Shown here: one piece after another, positions 55,127-64,000 of the stretch | Numbering within the stretch: position 1 is the stretch's first letter | Layout of the letters: each line of letters starts with the position of its first letter | Assembly (NCBI GenBank): GCA_963576725.1 | Contig: OY755241.1 | Coordinates: forward strand, 57,285,071-57,349,070 | Reading direction: 5' to 3' | Length of the DNA: 64,000 bases | Origin: Azorinus chamasolen | Taxonomy: Eukaryota > Mollusca > Bivalvia > Cardiida > Solecurtidae | Notes under the pieces: model-generated | What the model was told of the DNA's origin: nothing | Seen by the model: the letters and a program-made list of their open reading frames with translations, nothing else | Databases searched by the model: none | Made by a program: the position numbers and the translations under genes

Positions 55127-55254
55127 CTGAAAGTTTAAAAAAAATCACATCATTTTCATGGTACTTCACTTTTTTTTGGAAGTTATCTTTTTGTTCCTCC
55201 TTGGACCTTGGGTTGTTTGCTAGACAGGGTTACTGTTCTACACTTATCATTTTT

Positions 55255-55850
55255 TTAAAGAATACTATCTGAATTTGTGTCCAAAATCAGGCAAAAAGGG
55301 CTAACTGTGCTGAAATCAATCGAAACTGGACCAAAATATGGAAGTGCGCAAGTTAGTATGCTGATGCATGTATTTGTTAAGTTTCATCACTGCAGTAGTA
55401 ATACTTTTTGAGTTTACGCGCGACACAATCCAAAATAAGGCAAAAAAGGGTGATAACTCTGCTGAAATCAATCGAAACTGGACCAAAATATGGAGGTGCG
55501 CAAGTTCATATGCTATTTTATGTATTTGTAAAGTTTCTTTACTCTAGCAGCAATAATTTTTGAGTTATGCACAACACAAGTCCAAATAAGGCAAATTATG
55601 GATGTGCGCAAGTTTGTATGCTGATGAATGTATTTGTAAAGTTTCATCACAGTAGTAGTAATACTTTTTGACTTACGCGCGTCACAAAAATATGACGGAC
55701 GAGACGGATGTACAGACGGGAAGTAGGTTAATGTCCAAAGAATACTTATGGAATTGGCAACATAAACCAAAAATGTCTGTGCGGACGGACCGACAAGGGT
55801 AAATCTATACATCCCCCCCCCTTTTTAAAGGGGGGCATAAAAAGTTTAAA
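55255..55850 (+). repeat. Tandem core, about 150-bp unit, three copies, with hairpin end
   Basis: Units contain 'gctgaaatcaatcgaaactgg', 'tatggaagtgcgcaagtt' and 'gtaatactttttgag'. It ends with GACGGACGAGACGG and the hairpin CCCCCCCTTTTTAAAGGGGGG followed by GCATAAAAAG. It lies just upstream of the large exon, where the promoter or first exon should be sought. Confidence 0.55.
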
Positions 55851-55892
55851 TAAATCCCATAGCTGCACAAGATTTTTCTTTCTATATATGTT

Positions 55893-56848
55893 AAACAAGA
55901 GGGCCATGGATGATGGCCCTGGTACGCTCCCCTGAGTATATTGCGCCAAACAGTTTTACCTTTGGATTTCGCCCAAAACCAAAATCATCTGAGGACTTAT
56001 AGTTTTATTTAAATATATAGTTTTAAATATATCAGTCCTTGCCTTAGTTTTTCTATGGGCAAATGTCTTACAAAAACTACTTGCCCGAATAGATTTCAAC
56101 AAGCCAAAAATATGAACATGTAATAGGGAACTGTACTTCTTGAAAATTGACAATGATTAAATCGAACTACCAAAACAATCTTCAGTTGTTTTTTATTCCC
56201 TGAATGACAGAAGCTAGACCATACCTGCAATAAAGGTGCTTTACGAGATTTCACTTTGAAAATAATTCCTAAATCCCTTTTTCAAAGCACTTTTTGTATA
56301 AATTTGCTTTCTGACCTGCGGACATAGTAGGTCTAGATCTATAATACATGATCATCGGTCTAACACATGTCTAATAGCATATACACGTACATGTAGTTTC
56401 TAATATGCCTATTTGTGAAAAATAGTCTACCAGATTTTCAGCGCTAACCGATTAAGTTAAAATACTATGTAATATAAATACAACCAGACTACTAATTTGG
56501 CAGTGTTCTTGGGAGGTTTGATCATGTGACACTTTTTCTAGGGTTTAAACTAGTGACCTACTATTTAATCCCACATGAACTGCTTTTGAACTTTACCTAG
56601 ATTTTGTCAAGAACAACATTTGGAACAAGTTTGATGAAGTTTGGCACAAAAAAATGTGGCCTCTAGTGCATTCAAAAGGTTTTTCTATGACTTGACCTAG
56701 TGACCTACTTTTTGGCCCTACATGACCCACTTTTGAACTTGAACAAGATTTTGTCAAGAACAACATTTGGAGCAAGTTTGGTGAAGATTGACCCAGCATG
56801 GTCACAATGGCTCACCATGAGCACTTCGCGCTCAGGTGAGCTAAAAAT
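55893..56848 (+). mobile_element. Hairpin-ended DR2-type element
   Basis: Left AACAAGAGGGCCATGGATGA with TGGCCCTGG, right CACCATGAGCACTTCGCGC and TCAGGTGAGCTAAAAA. Only two 145-bp units remain; about 500 bp of unrelated sequence sits in the left half. Confidence 0.65.
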
Positions 56849-57002
56849 CCAAATTTCTGTTCTTTCTTCAGCTTTTATTCCAAATCACATGACTCCTTCA
56901 AATATAGATGGTTCATATCTTAAAGTTTTAAAAATATTCTTTAGATTGTGAAGGATGAGCTAGCTGCTTATCCCTATTTATTTCCATGCAAATTTGAAGA
57001 AA

Positions 57003-59360
57003 AAACAAGCACAGTCGTCATGGGTGACAAATGCCCCCAAAGTGTTTGACACTGTAAACCTTTTTTCTACAAATTAAGTCAAAGGTCAATTCCTAAGACC
57101 TGAAAGTAAACTGCGACACTCTGCCATCCAAAATTTAATCACACTCCAAATTTGCAATCCCTAGCTGATAAGCTATAGCAGTCTTCGAGATATGCTCCAG
57201 ACAAACTTTTTCTGCAAAATTATGTCAAAGGTCAAGGTCACAGTGAGCTGAAAAAAGTATGTGGCACTCAGACATCCCAAGATGTACTCACACACCAAAT
57301 TTTGTATCCCTAGCTGATAAGGTAAAGGAGACATGCACCAGACAAGCTTTTTCTACAATAGAGGTCAAAGGTCAATGTCACTGTGTCCTGAAAGTAGTAT
57401 GCGACATTTCAACATACTTAGATGAACTCAAACACCAAATTTGCTATCCCTTGCTGATAAGATATAGGAGATATGCTCCGGACAAGTTTTTTGTACAATT
57501 GAGGTCAAAGGTCAAGGTCGCAGTAACCTGAAAGTAGTAAGTGAAACTATAATACTAAGATGAGCTGACACACCAAATTTGCTATTCCTAGCTGATATGA
57601 TATAGAAGATATGCTGCAGACAAGCTTGTTGTACAATTGAGGTTAAAGGTCAAGGTGACCTGAAAGTAGTATGCAATACTCCAGCATACTAAGATGAGCT
57701 TACAAACTAAAATAGCTATCCCTAGCTGATAAGATATAGGAGATATGCTGCAGACAAGCTTTTTGTACAATTGAGGTCAAAGGTCAAGGTGACCTAAAAG
57801 TAGTATGTGACACACCGTCATCATAAGATGAAGTCACACACCAAATTTGGTATTCCTAGCTGATAAGATATATATGTTCCGGACAAGCTTTTCCTACAAT
57901 TGAAGTCAAAGGTCATGGTCACAGTGACCTGAAAGTAGTATGCGACACTCTGCCATCCCAAGATATACTCCCACACCAAATTTGGTTTCCCTAACTGATG
58001 TGGTAAAGGAAATATGCTCCGAACAAGCTTTTTCTACATTTGAGGTCAAAGGTCAAGGTCAGTCTTAATTACTCGAAAATGGTATAGAAAAATAGAATAG
58101 CTTTTTCTAATAATTGAGGTCAAAGGTCAAGGTCATAGTGACCTGAACATGGTACGAGACACTCCGGTATCCCAAGATGATAATGGAGGAGTTGGGTTTT
58201 ACGGCACTGCGACAGAAAAGGTCATAAAGCCGCGATCCCTAGATGATAAAATATAGGAGATATACTCCGGACAGGTTTTTTGTACAATAAGGGTGAAAGG
58301 TCCAGGTCACAATGACCTTAAAGTAGTTTGTTACACTCCATTATCCTAAGATGAACTCATAGACCAAATTTGGTATCCCTAGCTGATGTGGTAAAGGAAA
58401 TATACTCCGGACAAGCTTTTTCTACAATTGAGGTCAAAGGTCAAGGTAACAATGACCTGAACATGGTACGCAACACTCCGGCATCCCATGTTGTATCCAC
58501 ACACTAAATTTGGTATCTCTAGCTGATAAGGTACAGGAGATATGCTCCAGACAAGCTTTTTCTACAATTGAGGTCAAAGGTCAAGGTCAAAGTGACCTGA
58601 ACATAGTACATGACACCTCATTATCCCAAGATGTACTCACACACCAAATTTGGTATCCCTAGGTTTTAAGGTATAGGAGATATGCTCCGAACAAGCTTTT
58701 TGTACAATTAGGGTCGAGGTCACAGTGACCTGAAAGTAGTTTAAGACACTCAGTCATCCTAAGATGAACTCACACACCAAATTTGGTATCCCTAGCTGAT
58801 GTGGTAAAGGATATATACTCCGGGCAAGCTTTTTCTACAATTAAGGTCAAAGGTCAAGGTCACAATGACCTGAACATGGTATGCGACACTCCGGCATCCC
58901 AAGATGTATCTACACACTAAATTTGGTATCCCAAGCTGATAAGGTATAGGAGATAAGCTCCGGACAAGCTTTTTCTACAATTGAGGTCAAAGGTCAAGAT
59001 CAAGCTTTTTGTACAATGATGGTCAAAGGTTAAGGTCAAGGTCACAGTGACCTGAAAATAGTATGTGACACTCCGCCATCCCAAGATATACTCACACACC
59101 AAATTTGGTATCCCTAGCTGATGTGGTAAAGGAAATATACTCTGGACAAGCTTTTTCTATTATTGAGGTCAAAGGTCAAGGTCAAGGTCACAATGACCTG
59201 AAAATGGTATGCGACACTCCCGCATCCCAAGATGTATATACATACCAAGTTTTGCATTCCTACCTAAAGTAATATAGGAGAGATGTGCCAGACACGATTT
59301 ACCGGACTGACAGACGGACTACTATATGCCAACCAAAGCAAGCTTTTGGGGCATAAAAAC
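57003..59360 (+). mobile_element. 2.3-kb element with DR1/IR3-rich tandem core
   Basis: Left ACAAGCACAGTCGTCATGGG with TGACAAATGCCCCCA, right CCAAAGCAAGCTTTTGGGGC and ATAAAAA. About 15 units of 130-150 bp around 'aaatttggtatccctagctg', 'gctccggacaagctttttct' and AGGTCAAAGGTCAAGGTCA. Perfect AGGTCAAAGGTCA starts at 57362, 57502, 57774, 58043, 58117, 58431, 58571, 58844, 58984 and 59166. Confidence 0.75.
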
Positions 59361-59970
59361 CCTATGTGTAATAAAGGTGGAGTAATCCAGACAAGAGTTT
59401 TAATTAAAATGAACAAAGGGGGATAACTCCAGAACACACAATAATATGAGTTATCTCACCTTCTTGCACAACTACATGTAATTATCATTTAGCAAGCACA
59501 CACAGGAATCAGTGCACTCCTCCAGAGGAAGTTACCCACACTTAAAGATCCCAAGACATACTGAGGTATTGACCCTAAATGATGACAAACATATACCAAG
59601 GTTATTTAGACTGTAACAAAGAGAAATCTGAATGCTCATATAGATCTCACAGGCACTTAACACTTCCTTTTAAACCCACCTTACCCACTTTAAAACTAAT
59701 TCAAAGCAGAACCTACCAGTCATGTGTTCAGAACGGTCTATTATCTGGGGCTCTGGACTTGCTCTTACACTATAACCATGGTGTTCAGCACTGGGTGGGG
59801 ATATTGCCACAGCCTCCTCATGCATTGTGTCTTAAAAGGAAGAAAAAGATATCAATGTTATTTAGAATGTAATAAAGAGAAATCTGAATACCCATATAGA
59901 TCTCACCTTAAAACTTATTTGAAGCAAGAAATCAGATGTTTTGCTATACAAGTTTGTTGTTTTGATTAAC
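59361..59970. repeat. Interspersed fragment shared with 62210-62310
   Basis: The stretch 'agcaagcacacacaggaatc' to 'gaccctaaatgatgacaaac' (59492-59590) recurs almost exactly at 62208-62309. Duplicated 'gtaa.aaagagaaatctgaat' blocks lie at 59612 and 59870. A coding-like minus-strand stretch at 59700-59830 is not supported by splice sites. Confidence 0.5.
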
Positions 59971-59974
59971 CAGA

Positions 59975-60830
59975 ATCGGGTGTTCCTCGGAACACGTGTG
60001 TCACCTGCCGAAATCTGCCGTAAACAAGCTTTTACCATAAATGAAAAGGTGAATATCTCTCACAGTACTGATGCAAGAGTTATGAACCCTGTGCAAAACA
60101 CTTCCACTGATCAAACTTTTTTCATAAATTAAGTACAACTGAAGTTATCTGACAAAACAGAAAATTTGGAAAAGGGGGATAACTCTCACAGTACTGAGCA
60201 AGAGTTATGAACCTTGCCCAAGACAATTTAACTCATCAAGGTCTTTACATAATTTAAATTTCATCTCAAAAGCTTCAGTATAACTGAAGTTATCTGCTGG
60301 AAAAGAAAATGTGGAAAAGGGGAATAACTCTAACAATATTGATGGAAGAGTTGTGAACCTTGTGCAAGACAATTCCATTCATCAAGCTATTTCCATAAAT
60401 GAAATTTCATTTCGAAAGTTTCAGTATAGCTGAAGTTATCTGCAGGAGAAAAAAAAATGAAAAGGGGGATAACTCTCACAGTATTAATGTAAGAGTTATG
60501 AACCTTAATGAAGACACTTCAGCTCACCAACCTCTTTCAATAAATGATATTTCATCTCAATAGCTTTAGTATAACTTAAGTTATCTGCTGGAAAAGAAAA
60601 TGTGGAAAAGGAAGATAACTCTCACAGTATTAGTGCAAGAGTTATGAACCTTGTGCAAAACACTTCCACTCATCAAGTTCATATCATGTGAAAAGCATTA
60701 GTAGAACAGGAGTTATAGCCAAAAATAAAAGTGTGACGGAAAAAGTGTGACGGACAGACAAACAGACAGACGGACGGACGCCGGAAAAGTGATCCCTAAG
60801 TGTCACCTCTGCAAAGCAGGTGACACAAAA
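59975..60830 (+). mobile_element. GTGTTC-type element, long copy
   Basis: Left CGGGTGTTCCTCGGAACACG with TGTGTCACCTGCC, right AAAGTGATCCCTAAGTGTCACC then hairpin CTGCAAAGCAG and GTGACACAAAAAC. Five units of about 140 bp contain 'ggggataactctcacagtat' and 'agttatgaaccttg'. GACAGACGGACGGACG precedes the right end. Confidence 0.65.
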
Positions 60831-61860
60831 ACAATCAGAAGGATTTATATTTTGTAAATTTGGAACTTTACTCCTAGTAATTAAATTGAATTTTATTTAA
60901 ATCAAAATTAAAATCTATAAAACCATTTTTTTTAATATAAGAGTGTATTTTGTAGCATTTATGCAAAGATAAAACTAATTTCATCCATAAAGTATCATTA
61001 TTTACTAACAGGTTGGACTTATCAGTGATTTATATGTTAAGAGTAAAGTATTACCTGAGGGGACAGACATTACGGGGACGGACATTACACATAACTTTTG
61101 TTTTTTTGTGAATAACAACACAATTTGAAAAGGATATTTAAAATATGCGTATTTATTGATGATATGCTATCTCTGGGCCTAATATAAAGGAACTTACACA
61201 TCAGTTTGATGGTTGGAAAAAAATTTAGGAGGGGGTACGGACATTAGTCACATTACACATTTTTTTACGCTAAGCCGCATCAGGAGACAAAATTTTGAAT
61301 AAAACAAATATTGCATGTTTTTATCTGGAAATGTTCTCTATATCTTTGATATGGTTTGTTTCACATTGGAAAAAACATTTTAAGTGTCTGCTTTAATTCT
61401 TTTGGTAAAGATATTTTACAAAAATATAATATAGGGGTCATCAGTTTTTACAAGCATTACATCGGGTCCTTTTTAACTATCAGACGCCTTCCAATTTATT
61501 TATTTTTTGTGTGTGTGTAGATTTTTATGATAGGTTGTGTACCTAGTAAGTCACAATACAATTTGTTGAAAAAAAACTAGCTAACAACAGGCCTTTTTCC
61601 ATGCATTGAACATTGAATTTAGACAAGTAAAATGTATCAGTACCAAAATTTCTTCCCAAAATATTTGATTTTTCATGCGAAAAAATTCCCAAATCAGACA
61701 AGGCAATTTTTCCCAAAATGGCCAGAATAAGGCCTGGTATTGTATACCAAATTAAATTCTCCATATGATGAAACTGTTCTTCAAGCTATCTTTATTCTGT
61801 TTAGAAAGGCAATAAATGAAAAAGTGTGAAAAAATTAGATGCTAATTCATTACAGGCAAA
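60831..61860. other. AT-rich unique sequence, no supported gene
   Basis: 'ggggacggacattac' occurs twice near 61075 and again in altered form near 61235, hinting at a decayed repeat. The 73-codon minus-strand frame at 61.5-61.8 kb has no splice or homology support. Confidence 0.4.
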
Positions 61861-61899
61861 AAAGGCACTTTTTGGACCACATGAATTGAAATAATTTTA

Positions 61900-62190
61900 T
61901 AATTCAATGTCTATTCTAGGGCGAAACAGACGAGCTAAAAATGACTAAGTTCAAATGGCTGTAATTTAGTGAAAAATTAAAGCAGATCTAAATCCTGATC
62001 ACATGCACATCTATGGTTTATGTGGAAACACTGTACCAACTTATAAGATTGTAGCTTTAAAACTGTAGGACTAGTTAGTCAGACAAAGTATGTACTGTAT
62101 ATTGGACGGACGAACGGAATAACAGACTCACGGACAGACAGGGGTAAAACAGTATGCCCCCCCACCTGACTGATTGCCGTGGGGGCATAA
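61900..62190 (+). repeat. Right end of a GGGGGCATAAAAA-type element
   Basis: 'ggacggacgaacggaataac' precedes a hairpin CCCCCCCACC...GTGGGGGC and ATAAAAA, the same layout as at 55.85 kb. Confidence 0.5.
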
Positions 62191-62739
62191 AAATACAGAA
62201 ATCAATTAGCAAGCACACACAGGAATCAGTGCACTCCTCCAGAGGAAGTTACCCACACTTAAAGATCCCAAGACATACTGAGGTATTGACCCTAAATGAT
62301 GACAAACAGCTATTTAAGAACCTACCAAGGTGCATACATAGCAAGACAATTGCTTAAGTACTTAACAAATGAACCTACCTGTCATAGTCGCATTATTGGA
62401 GGTAGGATTTAACTAGAACTGTCACTGTTTATGACAAATCCCCCCCCCCACCCCACAATAGCAATTTAATAGTTAAAGTATGAGCATAAAAGGCCAGAGG
62501 TCAAGGTCAAAGAGACCTGAAAATTGCATCTTGCACATCTACTCCAAATTGACATTTATGCCCAGCATCAACTGACTGAGGTTGAAACTGAAGGTGATTA
62601 TACCCCCCCCCCCCACTAGCACATTTAGAGATGGGGTTATAGAAATAAATCTGATGTTGACCTAATATGAGAATGGACTGCCACATATCTACATCACATC
62701 TCTGTCTATCTATGTCTGCTCTGGACAAAACTTCATTTA

Positions 62740-63655
62740 TCAAAATTAAGAAAAGGGAGATAATTCATGAATGAAGAATCAAATTAAAACCTTAATTGCA
62801 GGAGCACAATTTCATATGGTGTTCAACAATACTACACAATTTAAAAGAAATTATGTTGAGGGCATGGCAGAATAAAGCCTCAGACAATATTTGATTTGTT
62901 AAAAAGTGCAAAAATGGAGATAATTCAAGAAGGAAGTTACCAATCAAAACTGCAATCATATGTGAACAAATTGAGTGGGTGCTAAAAAATACTGCAAAAT
63001 ATTAAAAAATTCTGTTGAGGCATTACAGAGTAAAGCTCAGGACTAAAGTTCATATATTAAAATTACGAAAAGGGAGATAATTCATAAAGAAATGACAAAT
63101 CAAATCTGCAATCGCAGGTGCAAAACTTAAGATGGTGATCAACAATACTGCATAATTTTAAAATGTCCTGTTTAAGGATTGCAGAGTAAGCTCCGGACAA
63201 CTAAATTTCATATATCAAAATTACAAAAAGGGAGATAATTCAAGAACCAAATGACGAATCAAAACTCCAATCGCAGGTGCACAACTTCAGATGGTGATCA
63301 ACAATACTGCATAATTTTAAAATGTTCTGTTTAAGGATGGCAGAGTAAAGCTCCGGACAAAATTTATCTATTAAAATTACAAAAGGGGAGATAATTCAAG
63401 AACGAAATGATCAATCGGATCCATAATCGCAGACTTCGCAGATGCACAACTTCAGATGGTGAACAACAATACTGCATTAATTTAAAAAAAGTTTCGTTGA
63501 AGGACAACTGAGTGAAGTTCATGACAAAATTCATCTTTTAAAATTACAAAAGGGGAGATAATTCAAGAACGAAATGACAAATCAAATCCATAATTGCAGG
63601 TGCAAAACTTCAGATGGTGAACAACAATACTGCATAATTTAACACTTTACCTAAT
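62740..63655 (+). repeat. Tandem core, about 175-bp unit, five copies
   Basis: Units contain 'gggagataattcaagaac' and 'cttcagatggtga.caacaatactgcata'. The array continues at 63890-63960 after an inserted MITE and runs off toward the window end with 'ctgacggacggac'. The left end is not clear. Confidence 0.65.
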
Positions 63656-63890
63656 AGCCTGTTTCTAGTTATGAAGATAGGTGGCCACTTAAAGCAGGTT
63701 GAAAGTAAAGCAGAATGCGCCTTAAGGCACATTCTGCTTTACTTTCAGCCTGCTTTAAGCTACCACCTGCTAGGATATAGAAAAATTTCTTATGGTATAT
63801 GTTCATGACTGTATAAATTTGAACTATTTTCTTCAGTTGAAGAAAAAATAAAACACGCTAAAAGCCGCTTCTATGAGGTAAAGGGTTAAA
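63640..63890. mobile_element. TTAA-type MITE carrying the shared hairpin core, inserted in the tandem array
   Basis: The left side reads TTTAACACTTTACCTAATAGCC and the right side CTATGAGGTAAAGGGTTAA. The near-perfect hairpin at 63680-63772 pairs GGTGGCCACTTAAAGCAGG and AAAGTAAAGCAGAATGCGCC with their complements. The 'aaaaaagtttcgttgaagga' unit sequence resumes right after it, so it splits a core unit. Confidence 0.65.
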
Positions 63891-64000
63891 AAAGTTTCGT
63901 TGAAGGACGGCTGAGTAAAGCTCCGGACAAAATTCCGTCTACAGGCTGACGGACGGACATTCTTACGAGTTGGTATTTATATGGCTATTTCCTTTGATCT

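Larger units (their letters stand above)
35780..55169 (-). other. Gene model: spliced tyrosine-recombinase-like protein
   Basis: Three exons on the minus strand join in frame: 55126-53135, 48589-48521 and 36060-35837. Both inner junctions are in phase 1 with GT-AG borders. The introns (about 4.5 and 12.5 kb) are filled with hairpin-ended elements. A further upstream exon is likely, because the large exon has its own acceptor in phase 1. The domain order is C2H2/C2HC zinc fingers, tyrosine-recombinase core, acidic linker, basic helical C-terminus. Skipped small exons cannot be excluded without transcripts. Confidence 0.6.

Noticed and set aside
61543..61764. 73-residue minus-strand frame (LAILGKIALSDLGIF)
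   Set aside because: Considered as a transposase or first exon of the recombinase-like gene, but no donor site in the right phase (phase 1) was convincing.

Overview
The window looks like AT-rich nuclear DNA of a bivalve mollusc. Three things point there: a Toll-like receptor with a single C-terminal cysteine cluster, interspersed elements with hairpin ends and internal tandem cores of the kind I know from clam genomes, and short exons with GT-AG introns. A venerid or other heterodont clam is my best guess, but it is recognition, not a search. Genes are sparse. Most open reading frames of 60-130 codons lie inside repeats and are not genes.

Region 1-18.8 kb is a dense field of small palindromic non-autonomous DNA transposons. 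One group has TTAA target sites and CCCTTT-like ends (piggyBac-like). Another has TA target sites and ends beginning CAGT(A/T)(A/G)AACCTC (pogo/Tigger-like). Long near-perfect hairpins are nested in both. Between them, on the minus strand, two splice-compatible cysteine-rich exons (3100-3018 and 2482-2402) belong to a small Ly6/three-finger-type domain gene; a possible upstream exon lies at 14692-14629.

Region 18.8-21.4 kb holds the clearest gene, an intronless short Toll-like receptor on the minus strand (20294-18867). A 61-bp minisatellite of about 14 copies begins roughly 160 bp upstream of its start codon.

Region 21.4-63.9 kb is dominated by larger non-autonomous elements. Each has a short hairpin at the left end, a core of 130-320-bp tandem repeats, a (GACGGAC)n-like stretch and a right-end hairpin. 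Several unrelated cores are packed with AGGTCA half-sites arranged as DR1, DR2 or IR3 nuclear-receptor sites. The second main gene is spread through this repeat field on the minus strand: a large exon (55126-53135), a 69-nt acidic exon (48589-48521) and a last exon (36060-35837). All junctions are in phase 1 and a poly(A) signal follows. It encodes an N-terminal zinc-finger region, a tyrosine-recombinase-like core and a C-terminal helical domain; it looks like a Crypton-type or otherwise transposon-derived protein carried as a spliced gene.

Other notable structures are a TIR-bounded element with a 6-bp target duplication (31062-33155), a 2-kb TIR-bounded element carrying GA microsatellites and SINE remnants (44871-46867), and a tRNA-derived SINE with a 12-bp target duplication (25456-25720). 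The genes show no operon-like cooperation.
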